Made by a program: the position numbers and the translations under genes. A stretch of DNA of 61,050 bases from Candidatus Gastranaerophilales bacterium (GTDB lineage: Bacteria; Cyanobacteriota; Vampirovibrionia; Gastranaerophilales; Gastranaerophilaceae), in NCBI GenBank assembly GCA_944322755.1, contig CALUPY010000014.1, forward strand, positions 1 to 61,050. The letters are read 5' to 3'. How positions within the stretch are numbered: position 1 is the first letter of the stretch; every line of letters begins with the position of its first letter. A model generated the notes under the pieces. It ran no database searches and was not told where the DNA came from. It saw only the letters and a program-made list of their open reading frames with translations. Positions 7,713 through 17,360 of this stretch are shown piece after piece.

Positions 7713-10700
7713 TTAAATTTTAACAGTTATGCTATCTTGCGCTCGTTGAACTTGTTCGGGAATATTGCCTAAAAAATAATTTTCAATATAATTCCAGATA
7801 GTTGCGCTATCAAAATTGTTCTGGTACAAGAATGTGAGCATAGCAACAGATATTTTGTGTCTTTGTGCTACTTTTTCCAACAATTTATTATTGTAATATT
7901 GCGGTTTTCTTATGACTTCTTCCATTGTTTTAGTTTGGTTGACATAAATATAAATTTGACTGTTTAGACCTCCGCTTGCTTTAAATTTCAGGTAGTTTAT
8001 TGCTTCCAAGTACCCCAGTGCTGTTATTATTTCTTTAATATCTTTCTCCCCTTTGTTCTTAACTATATAAAGAATGCCATCTTTTTCATTAGTATGTATA
8101 AATTTTTTCATAGAACATATCCAATTTATAAAATTTTCAATAGGTCGATTGAAAGTGTATGATTCTAGGCCATCTTGAGTTATTCGTGTTTTCATTATTT
8201 CCGCGTTCATTGTTCTATTGTAATTTCTGACATAGTTCTTTATCGTAGCAATCAGTATATTTGCAATACTAGTAGCTCTAAATGATGATATAGCAGTTCT
8301 TTTGCTTATATAATTTGCAATATTTTTGAATTTGTCCTTTTCATTTTTGTCAAATTCAACTTTTAAATAAGAACCTGTATCTGCCGAATTTCTTAAGATG
8401 AAATCAATTGCGTTTTGTATGTGAGCACAGTTTTCATTTTCTGTAAATTCAAGTTGAATACAGGTTGCGGGAATCATTTTGTTCAGGTTAAATTTATCCA
8501 ATTCTTTATCTGCCGAGTATAGCAAAAATTTAAATTTAGGAAATGAAAGATTTTTGCTAAAATCTTTTTCCCATATCTTTTGCAAATTTACGGTATATAT
8601 ATTTTCTGCATTAGGACATTCTCTAAAACAAGAAAGTCCATATCTTTTTATTAACCCATCAATAAAATCTCCGGAAATTTCAAAAAATCCCTGAGCAAAC
8701 AATGTTGAAGGCCTCATCGCAAAAGGAGAAAACCCCATTTTTGATGTATAGTCTTTTTGGATTAGCAAAAGGGCTGTTTTAACCTTTGCAATTAATTCTT
8801 CTTGTGAAGATTCACGTGGACCTTCGAAAATATATGTGAAATTTTCTGCATCTACAAGCATTTCGTTTCGTTTTTTTGATAAGCGGGAGTGTATTAAGTT
8901 TTCTGAATTTAATTTGATATTAAACAATTCATTAACTTTTTGTATAACTTTAATCAATTGATACTTTTTAACTGTAGATAATCCATGCAGTCTGTTAATA
9001 TGTTGAAAATCATTACGCATGTGTGAATAAATAGCTTCTCCTTTTATATTTGGATCTCTCGCTGCCCTGCCAATTTCTTGAACATAGTCACACACATTAC
9101 CAGTTGGGGCAAAGTGACAAACTATTGATATGTCTTTAATATCAATGCCCATTCCAAACGCCTTAGTCGCAAGCATAACTCGTTTTTCTCCGGTTTTAAA
9201 TAATTCAGCACTTTCTTTTTTATCCTCACTGTTCATAGGACCATAATATTTGGCTATATAATTAGATTTTTCTAAAGTTTTACAATAATTGTAAAAAGAC
9301 TCTATTAGCGGAATATTGGGAAAATAAATCAAAGTCTTTTTATTCATAATTATTGCTCGGTCAACAGTTTTAAGAAGATCTTCAAATTTTTCTAATTGAT
9401 ACTGTCCTCGTTGTCTTCTTGTTTCTATTTCCGAGATTTTAATATCTATATCATCACGTTTAACATATCCTAAGTATGTTATTGTTTTTCTCATATTTAA
9501 ACTATCTAACGTCTCTGAATACATATCTTCAACACCGTGATATATAGCTGTTGCCGTAAATGTAGCGATTATAAACGGATGTGAGTTTAAAGACTGCTTT
9601 TTCCTTAATTTCTTTATATAATCACCTAAATACCAGTAATCAGGTCTAAATTGTTTGCCCCAGGTTGTTACTATATGAGCTTCATCAATTACAATCAAAC
9701 CTATCTGTCTATCTCCTATAATTTGGGATATATCACTTCTTGCCAGTAGAGCTTCCGGTGAAAGATACAATATGTGACACTTTCCGTCTTTTATATCTTG
9801 CATAATCTCTTCTTTCTCTATTTGAGAAATATCGGAGTTAATTGTTTTTGCATGTTTATATGATAATTTTTCTAAATTTGATACTTGATCATTCATAAGA
9901 CCTATTAATGGAGAAATGACCAGTGTTACTAAATTGTATTTTTCAGCAAGATATATTGCAGGAATAAGAAACATCGCAGATTTGCCAGCTCCTGTCGGTG
10001 CTGTTACAAAGACATCCGAATAATCAAACTCTGCCTTGTTTACTACAGATTCCACTTGAAAAGCTATATCATTTATAATATCTTCTTGTGAAATTTCTTT
10101 GACAGTTTTTGTTCCGTTTTGTATATTGTCAATATCATACACTTTTAAAGATCGAAAAGAATCATGTCCCCAATATTGTTTTAAAATATTTTTAAATTCT
10201 GGATTATATTCTAATTTTTGTTTGATTTTTGTAATTTTTAGTATTTTTAAGTTCTTATTATATTTTTGCAATAAAGACAGTTTTTCGATGAGTGTTTCTT
10301 TATTACCTGTATAACTATCTATATTTGTATAGACAAAATTTTGATTTTGATTAAATAAAATATCTAACAAATTCAGATAATCATCAGGTTCTTGAAGATA
10401 CAATATTTTATTTTTTGAATATTCCTGATTTTCGTCTATTATTTCTAGTGTATTTTTATTATCAGTATCAAATATGTTTATTGTTTTAATTGCAGAATTA
10501 TATATCTCTGATTCATCATTGTATCTAACCCAGTAGGAATTGTTTATTTTCTTTAAATTTGAATAAATCTTTGTATATTTTTCACCATCATAAACTTGAA
10601 TGTCTGAAACAGTGTCATCTGTTTCGTGATCAAAGAAATCGGCAAGCTGCATTTTTGTTTCCAAAGCCAAATCAACATTAAGAGGGTAGAAATTATTAAA

Positions 10701-10961
10701 TATGTTGTTGTTTACTATATAAATATGATCAAACTCTGAAATTATAAAATTATATAAAAACAAAAATTCTTCATAATAAATTATTCTACGCTTAGAATCG
10801 TATAAATCCAACCAACTTTTTGTGTTACTTTTGTTAAACAAATCTTGTAAATTTATTTTCGGTAAATGTTGATCCTCAATCCCTTTTAAAACTATTATTG
10901 TATTTTCTTTCAAGAGATCAGATATTACAATCTGTACATTATCTCTAATTGTTTTTATCAT
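7713..10961 (-). CDS. RecQ-like DEAH-box DNA helicase with long N- and C-terminal extensions
   Basis: The protein has 1082 residues. The superfamily 2 core occupies about residues 300-660: Walker A APTGAGKS with K327, DEAH at 426-429, the TATA motif (FTATA), a second RecA lobe with GMGIDIKDI, and motif VI QEIGRAARD from residue 628. This order and spacing fit RecQ helicases, which unwind DNA 3' to 5'. The usual RecQ zinc-binding and HRDC domains are not evident. About 300 residues precede the core and 420 follow it, none of which I recognise. Its start overlaps the end of the sigma-factor gene by 17 bp, so the two are translationally coupled. It lies in a defence-type island. A role in repair, transcription or defence is open. 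Confidence 0.8.
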   Translation of the reverse strand: MIKTIRDNVQIVISDLLKENTIIVLKGIEDQHLPKINLQDLFNKSNTKSWLDLYDSKRRIIYYEEFLFLYNFIISEFDHIYIVNNNIFNNFYPLNVDLALETKMQLADFFDHETDDTVSDIQVYDGEKYTKIYSNLKKINNSYWVRYNDESEIYNSAIKTINIFDTDNKNTLEIIDENQEYSKNKILYLQEPDDYLNLLDILFNQNQNFVYTNIDSYTGNKETLIEKLSLLQKYNKNLKILKITKIKQKLEYNPEFKNILKQYWGHDSFRSLKVYDIDNIQNGTKTVKEISQEDIINDIAFQVESVVNKAEFDYSDVFVTAPTGAGKSAMFLIPAIYLAEKYNLVTLVISPLIGLMNDQVSNLEKLSYKHAKTINSDISQIEKEEIMQDIKDGKCHILYLSPEALLARSDISQIIGDRQIGLIVIDEAHIVTTWGKQFRPDYWYLGDYIKKLRKKQSLNSHPFIIATFTATAIYHGVEDMYSETLDSLNMRKTITYLGYVKRDDIDIKISEIETRRQRGQYQLEKFEDLLKTVDRAIIMNKKTLIYFPNIPLIESFYNYCKTLEKSNYIAKYYGPMNSEDKKESAELFKTGEKRVMLATKAFGMGIDIKDISIVCHFAPTGNVCDYVQEIGRAARDPNIKGEAIYSHMRNDFQHINRLHGLSTVKKYQLIKVIQKVNELFNIKLNSENLIHSRLSKKRNEMLVDAENFTYIFEGPRESSQEELIAKVKTALLLIQKDYTSKMGFSPFAMRPSTLFAQGFFEISGDFIDGLIKRYGLSCFRECPNAENIYTVNLQKIWEKDFSKNLSFPKFKFLLYSADKELDKFNLNKMIPATCIQLEFTENENCAHIQNAIDFILRNSADTGSYLKVEFDKNEKDKFKNIANYISKRTAISSFRATSIANILIATIKNYVRNYNRTMNAEIMKTRITQDGLESYTFNRPIENFINWICSMKKFIHTNEKDGILYIVKNKGEKDIKEIITALGYLEAINYLKFKASGGLNSQIYIYVNQTKTMEEVIRKPQYYNNKLLEKVAQRHKISVAMLTFLYQNNFDSATIWNYIENYFLGNIPEQVQRAQDSITVKI

Positions 10962-12276
10962 TCATTTCTCCTTTTATTCGTTTTATTTTGTTTATTATTT
11001 CGTTATGAGAAAAAGAATTATCCTCATATGAATTTTGTTCTAAACATTCAAGAACCTTACTGTATAAAATTTCGTAGTCACTTTCGGTTTTATTTAAATT
11101 GAGAATTCTACGAATAATCGTATAAATATCAGGAACATAAGAAATATCATTCATTTTAAAATTGTATTGCGGATTATTTTTTTTGATTTCAGGCAACTTA
11201 TCATCAAAGAAATCTATCATGTCAGGGTTAAAATTTTTTCTTAATTTACGTAACGCTTTTTCTTCTATCTGTCGTATTCTTTCTCTCGTAACCCCGAACA
11301 GCACCCCGATCCCATCGAGTGTATATCTTTTTTGTTTATCCAATCCGTAACGCTTTATTATAACTTCTCTTTCCCGAGGAGATAATATAGCCAAATTTTT
11401 ATTGACATGATACACAATTTCTTTTTCCGAAAAATAATCTTCCGGCCGTTTTATTTGACTACAAAAGCAGTTTACACTGTTTGAAATCGTATCTATAATA
11501 TTTAGATCTTGATTTTCTCCTATATATGCATCTAAATATTCAGGATTTAAATAATAGTTTTTCAAAATCTTCAGTTTTTTATATTTTTCTTGTTCTTTAT
11601 CAGAAATTTTGTCAGTATCATCATCTTCTAATTTAGCGAGCATTTTGCTTGCTTTTTTTATATCTTCCCACTTGTGAACCGGGAGCCTGATTAAAAAACC
11701 TGTGTTAATAATTTCTCTTTGTATTGCCTGGCTTATCCAGAAAGTGGCATAAGTCAATAAGTTATAGCCTTTAGAACAATCAAATTTTTGACATCCTTTT
11801 ATAAACCCAATCGTTGCTATCTGAAATAAGTCTTCATCATCTAATTTATGATTATAAAAAAAGCTCTTTTTATTGGCTTGTTTATGAATATACTTCTCAT
11901 TTTTCTGTATTAACACCTGTAATACATTTTTATTTTTTGTCTTTTGGTATAATTCGACTAAATATTCGTTTGATTCTATAAAAAAAGTGTTTTTAGTTTT
12001 ATTCAAAGATTTTTTAACGGATCTACTGGTGCTATCTTTCACTGTAACAATAATACTTTCGTGTGGTTCTTCCTGTGTCTTTTTACTTTCTGGAGCTGCT
12101 TCATCTGAGTCTTTATCATCAACAAGTTCCACACCGATAGAAAATAATAATTCGCTTACCTGATACTGTTCTTTTCGTTCCAAAAAAGAAAAGATCTTTT
12201 CAAAATCAGAGTATAAAAGTTCTTTTCTTACATTTAAATACGGCTTAATATTCTTTATAATTAAATCTTTATTCAT
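10945..12276 (-). CDS. RpoD-like sigma-70 factor with C-terminal extension
   Basis: This 443-residue protein looks like a primary-type sigma factor. Residues 1-53 resemble region 1.1, ending in IGVELVDD. Region 2 covers about 104-200, with DLFQIATIGFIKGCQKFD and YATFWISQAIQREI. Region 4 covers 296-347, with the helix-turn-helix TLDGIGVLFGVTRERIRQIEEKALRKLR. Regions 2.3-2.4 are diverged from the usual TYATWWIRQAI. About 95 extra residues follow region 4, where housekeeping sigma factors end. It is the first gene of an operon with the RecQ-like helicase, overlapping it by 17 bp. A second RpoD-type sigma factor on an accessory island implies altered promoter choice for island or phage genes, but no target promoter is identified. 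TATAAT hexamers lie 25-60 bp upstream. Confidence 0.88.
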   Translation of the reverse strand: MNKDLIIKNIKPYLNVRKELLYSDFEKIFSFLERKEQYQVSELLFSIGVELVDDKDSDEAAPESKKTQEEPHESIIVTVKDSTSRSVKKSLNKTKNTFFIESNEYLVELYQKTKNKNVLQVLIQKNEKYIHKQANKKSFFYNHKLDDEDLFQIATIGFIKGCQKFDCSKGYNLLTYATFWISQAIQREIINTGFLIRLPVHKWEDIKKASKMLAKLEDDDTDKISDKEQEKYKKLKILKNYYLNPEYLDAYIGENQDLNIIDTISNSVNCFCSQIKRPEDYFSEKEIVYHVNKNLAILSPREREVIIKRYGLDKQKRYTLDGIGVLFGVTRERIRQIEEKALRKLRKNFNPDMIDFFDDKLPEIKKNNPQYNFKMNDISYVPDIYTIIRRILNLNKTESDYEILYSKVLECLEQNSYEDNSFSHNEIINKIKRIKGEMNDKNN

Positions 12277-12456
12277 TTCTAATTTTCAAATATTACTAAT
12301 TATACTACTAATGAGAATTATAAAGTATTGTAGAAATCAATATTTTACGCAATTGAAACAATTAGAAATAATATCCGGCCAACTCACCTTTCAGGTTTTA
12401 GTACAAACAACCCCACCCTCAAAAAAACGCATAAAAACTTCTTGCCCAAAGAAAAA

Positions 12457-12999
12457 TCACGAAAGCGCAGGAGTTTGCTGATTAAAAAATTTTTCCATTA
12501 AAGAATCATATTTGCCCGTACTTTTTAAAATAAAATCACACATCTGCCGAACTGCACCGCGTCCGCCGTTTTTTGTACAAATAAATTCAGCAACTCCCAA
12601 AACTTCTTCCACAGCATCTGCAGGTGCACAAGAGAGTCCTACTGTTTTTAAAACGCAAATATCAGGTAAATCGTCACCCATATATGCAATTTCTTCCGGT
12701 TTTAAATTAAATTCTTCCATAAAAGCCTGCAGCGCAGCTATCTTATTTTTCTGTCCTTCATAGAGTTTCGTCATGCCGAGATTTTCAAATCTGTGTCTTA
12801 CGGTACCGTTTTGTCTGGCAGTTATGATTGCGGTAACGAAGCCGGCTCTGTTTAACATTACAATCCCCTGCCCGTCTTTTGCGTTAAAGGTTTTGTATTC
12901 GACACCGTTTTCGTCAAAAGTAAGCGAGCCGTCAGTCATTACTCCGTCTACATCAAAAACAACAGCTTTTATTTTAGACGCTTTGTATTTCAAATCCAT
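12457..12999 (-). CDS. kdsC: 3-deoxy-D-manno-octulosonate 8-phosphate phosphatase
   Basis: KdsC removes phosphate from Kdo-8-phosphate in the cytoplasm, giving Kdo for the inner core of LPS. The 180-residue protein is a small HAD phosphatase without a cap domain, the normal KdsC length. The first catalytic motif is DVDGVMTDG (nucleophile D16, acid/base D18), followed by IITAR and the metal-binding GDDLPD. It follows the arabinose-5-phosphate isomerase gene with a TAATG overlap, so both Kdo steps are made from one message. The pair implies an LPS outer membrane. It marks the start of core sequence to the right of the island. Confidence 0.92.
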   Translation of the reverse strand: MDLKYKASKIKAVVFDVDGVMTDGSLTFDENGVEYKTFNAKDGQGIVMLNRAGFVTAIITARQNGTVRHRFENLGMTKLYEGQKNKIAALQAFMEEFNLKPEEIAYMGDDLPDICVLKTVGLSCAPADAVEEVLGVAEFICTKNGGRGAVRQMCDFILKSTGKYDSLMEKFFNQQTPALS

Positions 13000-13985
13000 T
13001 ACGCAACACCCGCTTTCAACAAATCATGAATATGAATCATACCCTCCGGATGATTTTCTTCATCACAAACAACAAGCGATGTAATAGAATGTTTTTCCAT
13101 TATATTCAGGGCTTTAGCCGCAAGGTCATTTTTCTTAATTGTTTTAGGGTTTCTTGTCATAACATCTTTTGCGAGCAGACCTGATGTATTTTCATATTTC
13201 AAAAGTATACGTCTAATATCACCGTCTGTCAGAACTCCTGTCATTTCACCGGAATTGTTAATAATAATAGCGGTACCGAGTTTTTTCTCAGATATGATAG
13301 CAATTGTTTTTTGGAAAGTCGTATTTTCCTCTACTATTGGCAGCGCATCTCCGACTATCATCATGTCAGAAACTTTATACAGTACGCCTTTTCCAAGTGC
13401 ACCTGAAGGGTGGAACATAAGAAAGTCTTCTTCAGTAAAACCGCGTTTTTTCAAAAGACAAATTGCGACAGCATCACCCATTGCCAGAGTGGCTGTAGTG
13501 CTCGCAGTCGGAGCTTTCCCGAGCGGACAGGCTTCTTTTTCCACCGAAATATCAAGAACAACCTCGCTTTTTTGGGCAAGTGTTGAATTTAATTTGCCTG
13601 TCATTGCAATCATAGGCACACCGAACCTTTCAATCAACGGCAAAAGGTTCAACAGTTCTGCAGTTTCACCGCTGTTAGATATTGCAACAACAACATCATC
13701 ACGTGTTATCAATCCTGAATCCCCATGGGTGCTTTCAGCCGGATGCAGAAAATAAGACGGAGTTCCGGTAGATGAAAGTGTAGCGGCAATTTTTCTGCCA
13801 ATATGTCCGGATTTACCCATACCGGTAATAATAACTCTGCCTCTGCAGTTATATAAAATATCTATAGCTCTGTCAAAATCTGCGCCTATTCTGTCTTTTA
13901 ACTTCATAATAGATTGTGCTTCTATATCGAGCACTTCTTTTGCAAGTTCTTCAATTGAGCTTATTTTGTTTAAAGTTTGCAGCAT
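12999..13985 (-). CDS. kdsD: D-arabinose-5-phosphate isomerase (KdsD/KpsF family)
   Basis: The enzyme converts ribulose-5-phosphate to arabinose-5-phosphate, the first step to Kdo. The 328-residue protein has a SIS sugar-isomerase domain (about 40-175) with GMGKSGHIGRK, the ESTHGDSG segment and SNSGET. Two CBS domains follow (about 205-328), containing TDGDIRR and the terminal MIHIHDLLKAG. This is the standard KdsD/KpsF/GutQ layout and length. The gene overlaps kdsC by one base (TAATG) and is transcribed first. I choose the ATG at 13985 because it gives the full family N-terminus. KpsF and GutQ are close paralogues, but the partner gene makes the Kdo role most likely. Confidence 0.92.
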   Translation of the reverse strand: MLQTLNKISSIEELAKEVLDIEAQSIMKLKDRIGADFDRAIDILYNCRGRVIITGMGKSGHIGRKIAATLSSTGTPSYFLHPAESTHGDSGLITRDDVVVAISNSGETAELLNLLPLIERFGVPMIAMTGKLNSTLAQKSEVVLDISVEKEACPLGKAPTASTTATLAMGDAVAICLLKKRGFTEEDFLMFHPSGALGKGVLYKVSDMMIVGDALPIVEENTTFQKTIAIISEKKLGTAIIINNSGEMTGVLTDGDIRRILLKYENTSGLLAKDVMTRNPKTIKKNDLAAKALNIMEKHSITSLVVCDEENHPEGMIHIHDLLKAGVA

Positions 13986-14042
13986 ATAATTACCCTCTTT
14001 TTTCTTAATTATACGACAACATATAATGTATTTACAATAAAA

Positions 14043-14063
14043 AGCCTCTGAAATTCAGAGGCG
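14043..14063 (-). terminator. Hairpin with downstream T tract (leftward)
   Basis: GCCTCTG and CAGAGGC flank AAATT. On the minus strand the hairpin is followed by TTTTTATT. It lies about 150 bp beyond another leftward terminator (14212-14242), so it may be a backup or may end a short unrecognised transcript between them. Confidence 0.6.
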
Positions 14064-14211
14064 AAATCGGTTAGTAGTTTGGTAGTTAGGTTTTATAGAG
14101 TTAGTTGTTTAAAAAATAGGAACGTATTTTTGTTTAGGAATTTCTGATTGTATAAAGCTGCTCAATACAAAAAATTTACTATCCCATTCCTGTTTTTTAC
14201 AAATTTTAACA

Positions 14212-14242
14212 ATAAAAAACGCACCCGATAAAGTGCGTCTTT
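14212..14242 (-). terminator. Intrinsic terminator of the 193-residue protein gene
   Basis: ACGCAC and GTGCGT pair across an 8-base loop. On the minus strand the hairpin is followed by TTTTTTATT. It begins only a few bases after the stop codon of the gene at 14249-14830. Confidence 0.75.
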
Positions 14243-14248
14243 TATTGT

Positions 14249-14830
14249 TTAGTAATATCTTTGATAATTTATTGCCCTGTCAGGCATTTCATCAATCATC
14301 TTCACCACTTTATTATACATATTTTCCTGAAATTCTTTAATTTCTTCCGGCGTAAAGACTTCGTTTTTATCTTCGGTTTTGGAAAAGACCATGACCGAAC
14401 TCGTGGGCTTTTTTAACAATTCCATCATAACCGGATCATTATTGTTCAATTCACGAATTTGTCTCTTATAAAGGAACGGATTTTCTGCTTCTATATCCAA
14501 TATTTTCTTCTTAATCTGTTCAGCCGGAATCAAATATTTGAGTTCTACTCTCATGCCTTCTTTTGGAACCAAAAACAAATAGTCCAGAAAATACAATTTC
14601 CATCTGACGCCCCTCAGGGTTATTTCAAATTCATCAGAAAGCTTTTGAAGCCGCGGTTCCAGATTAGCAGCAATATTCCATAATTTATATCCGTTTTGTT
14701 TGCATTTCATAAAAGAATCTCTGTCAATGACGACTTTTGCTTTAAAAGACGGAACATTCTGCTGTTTTTTTAATGTAGTATTATTTGTTCTGTACAGGTT
14801 TGGTGACGGGGAGATGTTTCTGACTTGCAT
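14249..14830 (-). CDS. Lineage-specific hypothetical protein with N-terminal SFKA motif
   Basis: I do not recognise a function. The 193-residue product starts MQVRNISPSPNLY and has PSFKAKV at residues 27-33. The rest is charged and helical, with no membrane segment or catalytic motif. The opening MQV, a Ser/Pro/Asn-rich leader and an SFKA/SFKG motif recur in the Ski2-like helicase of this window (25053-27428), whose main domain is unrelated, so the leader may be a shared sorting or lineage feature. It stands alone between kdsD and speE, with a terminator after it. Confidence 0.7.
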   Translation of the reverse strand: MQVRNISPSPNLYRTNNTTLKKQQNVPSFKAKVVIDRDSFMKCKQNGYKLWNIAANLEPRLQKLSDEFEITLRGVRWKLYFLDYLFLVPKEGMRVELKYLIPAEQIKKKILDIEAENPFLYKRQIRELNNNDPVMMELLKKPTSSVMVFSKTEDKNEVFTPEEIKEFQENMYNKVVKMIDEMPDRAINYQRYY

Positions 14831-14974
14831 AATAAAAATTTTTCCTGTGTATTAACCATTCTTTGACTGTTATTTTTATATGTATCATAAAAATATATCA
14901 AATGGTATAAGTTCATTTGATATACTTTTATAATTTGTTACAATTTTAGTTTTAAACTTTAATTTCCTGCCGGA

Positions 14975-15814
14975 TTATTTCACGAGTTCTTTAACAAAAT
15001 TCGGCAGAGCAAAACGTGCAAGATGATAGTCTTTGTTGTAAATCTTACACTGGTTCGCAATTTTTTCCGCTCTTTTTTCATCAATATAACTCAGAGGTTT
15101 CACTGTCTCAGAACAGAAACACCAGCTCCAGTATCCGCCGGGATATGAAGGAATAGGCCCTGTGAATGTATCAACAATCGGAAAAACTTTTCTTAGAAGC
15201 GGGTACATTTTTTTCATTTCTGCCTGATTTATAAACGGAGATTCAGACTGCGCTGACATAATCCCGCCTTCTTTAAGGGCTTCTTTTACATTCGTATAAA
15301 ATTCCTCAGTGAACAAACCTTCACCGGGTCCCATAGGATCGGTCGAGTCTATTAATATAATATCGTACTGTGCTTTTTTATCTTTTATAAACTCTATTGC
15401 ATCTTCAATTCTGACTTCCACTTTAGGGTTATCCAGTTCACATCCTATAGTAGGCAGATATTTTTTGCAGGCCTCAACGACCATTCCGTCAATTTCGCAT
15501 AATACAACTTTTTTTACAGTATCATGTTTTAAAACTTCTCTGATGGTACCGCCGTCTCCGCCGCCTATCACAAGCACTGATTCAGGATTTTTGTGATTCA
15601 TCATAGGAATATGAGAAATCATTTCGTGGTAATAAAACTCATCTCTCTCTGTTGTCATCATCAAACCGTCGAGAGTTAAAACCCGGCCCATTGATTCTGT
15701 ATCAAAAATATCAACTTTTTGAAAATCAGACTGACCGCTGAACAAAGTCTCCTTAACTGTCATACAGCAGCCGAATCCGTCTTTGCTCAATTCACAGTAT
15801 CTCATATCCAACAT
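14975..15814 (-). CDS. speE: Spermidine synthase (polyamine aminopropyltransferase)
   Basis: SpeE transfers the aminopropyl group of decarboxylated SAM to putrescine in the cytoplasm. The 279-residue protein has the N-terminal beta domain (SMGRVLTLDGLMMTTERDEF) and the Rossmann methyltransferase-like domain. The motif GGGDGG is at 84-89, the ligand acidic residue is in LCEIDG, and the catalytic region is IDSTDPMGPGEGLF. The length is normal. The ATG at 15814 is preferred, as the typical N-terminus follows within a few residues. No other polyamine genes lie next to it. The paralogous thermospermine or other aminopropyl transferases cannot be excluded from sequence alone. Confidence 0.92.
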   Translation of the reverse strand: MLDMRYCELSKDGFGCCMTVKETLFSGQSDFQKVDIFDTESMGRVLTLDGLMMTTERDEFYYHEMISHIPMMNHKNPESVLVIGGGDGGTIREVLKHDTVKKVVLCEIDGMVVEACKKYLPTIGCELDNPKVEVRIEDAIEFIKDKKAQYDIILIDSTDPMGPGEGLFTEEFYTNVKEALKEGGIMSAQSESPFINQAEMKKMYPLLRKVFPIVDTFTGPIPSYPGGYWSWCFCSETVKPLSYIDEKRAEKIANQCKIYNKDYHLARFALPNFVKELVK

Positions 15815-15871
15815 AATTTTTTCCTCTTCTTAACTTTTAACGAACGTTTATTATATCACACAAAAATTTGG

Positions 15872-15900
15872 CAGGGGCAATTAATTTTGCCCCTGTTTTT
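15872..15900 (-). terminator. Intrinsic terminator downstream of the OPA transporter
   Basis: CAGGGGCAA and TTGCCCCTG form a GC-rich stem around a short loop, directly after the stop codon of the leftward transporter gene. T runs lie on both sides, so it could work on either strand. Confidence 0.75.
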
Positions 15901-17360
15901 TATGCGTTTTGTTTCTTCTTAAAGCACATAGGCAGACAAATTGCCGCACATATAAATGCCGACACACCCCAGAATGCCAGTGCACCGTTCCAGCCGAATT
16001 TGTCCACAACAAAACCGGTGCCAAGCCCGGAAAGCATTGCTCCAATGTATCCGAAGGTTCCGGTAAAGCCGGTTACCGCAGAGGCAACCTTTTTTGAACT
16101 GGACTCAATTGCACATACACCGCCTATAAGCATTTGCGGGCCGTAGGTAAAAAATCCGGAAAAGCCTATCAATAAAATATCGATTACCCCAGAGCCGTTA
16201 ATTTTAAAGACTTCTTCAAGCTGCTTTCCTGTAAGCGAATAGAAAGCACTGTCTATAAAGTTTGTACCCGTACCGTTAATATAAAGTCCGAGCATACAAA
16301 TAATTACACCTATCAAAAATATAACATTAATCGGTGCTCTCTGACCTTTAAAGATTTTATCAGAAATCAATCCCGCAGATATCGTACCAAAAAATCCAAA
16401 CAAAGGCAGACACGCAAGTTTCATAGAAGCAAGCTCGAGTGAATTGTCTTTTGCTTCTACGAGATATTTTATAATCCAGTCCTCTGTGCCGAATCTGATT
16501 ACATAAACAAAGACATAAGCAAGAGCAAGAGCCCAGACAGCTTTGTTCGTCAGTACATTTTTTACAAGAATCTGAATATATGACATACCGTCATCTTCTG
16601 ATTCAATTTTTGCAGACTCTTTTGCTTTTTCAGACTCTCTGTATTCTTCAACATCAGGCAGTCCGATTGTCTGGGGTTTATCTCTGAGTCTGTTGAACAG
16701 CCATAAAGCAACAAGAATTGCCATAATACCCGGGATATAAAAAGCTGCCTGCCATCCGAATCTCGCTATCAAAAATCCGGAAATAATAACAGCAAGAAAA
16801 GTTCCTGTCTGGTGTGATGTTGACCACATTGCCCATTTTGTCGCACGTTCAGAGTTAGAAAACCAATAAGTTAAACTCTTTGCAACAGGAGGAAATCCCA
16901 TTGACTGAAACCATCCGTTGCAACCCCAGAAAAAGGCAAATACCCACAGCAGAATCGTAGCAGAGGGCAAGCCGAAGAAAGTAAATTTACCCGGAGTAAA
17001 AACAAAAAAGCTCAACGCAAAACATATATTAGCAAGACCGGCAAGAATCAAACCCGTGGGTAAAAATTTTCTCACATCAGACCGGTCCGCAATCATTCCG
17101 TTTACAAATTTTCCTATTGCATAAGTAAGATACAAAGAACTGCCGATGACGCCCAGTTCAAGATTCGAATATCCGAGCTCCGTGCTCATTGACGGAAGTG
17201 CTGCAGCAATATTCTTTTTGCACAAATAAAACATTGCATACCCGATAAAACAAGAATAGAACATTCTCCATCTGAAATGTGCATATTTCTTGTCAATCTC
17301 GGATTTGTCCTGTATAGGCTCAATTGGTGCAGGTTCTTTAAAAAATCCTAATATACTCAT
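15900..17360 (-). CDS. MFS organophosphate:phosphate antiporter (GlpT/UhpT-like)
   Basis: The 486-residue protein is an inner-membrane transporter of the OPA branch of the major facilitator superfamily. It would exchange a sugar phosphate or glycerol-3-phosphate for inorganic phosphate. About twelve hydrophobic segments are visible. The family signature region FYLCKKNIAAALPSM after the first helix and the ADRSDVRKFLPTG loop match the OPA group. A charged central loop (REDSEKAKESAKIESEDD-like) separates the two six-helix halves. I cannot choose between GlpT- and UhpT-type substrates. The gene stands alone and ends at a terminator. Confidence 0.87.
   Translation of the reverse strand: MSILGFFKEPAPIEPIQDKSEIDKKYAHFRWRMFYSCFIGYAMFYLCKKNIAAALPSMSTELGYSNLELGVIGSSLYLTYAIGKFVNGMIADRSDVRKFLPTGLILAGLANICFALSFFVFTPGKFTFFGLPSATILLWVFAFFWGCNGWFQSMGFPPVAKSLTYWFSNSERATKWAMWSTSHQTGTFLAVIISGFLIARFGWQAAFYIPGIMAILVALWLFNRLRDKPQTIGLPDVEEYRESEKAKESAKIESEDDGMSYIQILVKNVLTNKAVWALALAYVFVYVIRFGTEDWIIKYLVEAKDNSLELASMKLACLPLFGFFGTISAGLISDKIFKGQRAPINVIFLIGVIICMLGLYINGTGTNFIDSAFYSLTGKQLEEVFKINGSGVIDILLIGFSGFFTYGPQMLIGGVCAIESSSKKVASAVTGFTGTFGYIGAMLSGLGTGFVVDKFGWNGALAFWGVSAFICAAICLPMCFKKKQNA

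Noticed and set aside
14063-14212. Leftward reading frame ending SEIPKQKYVPIF between two terminators
   Set aside because: It reads like protein for about 30 codons but has no ATG, GTG or TTG with a ribosome site at a suitable position, so I do not call a gene.
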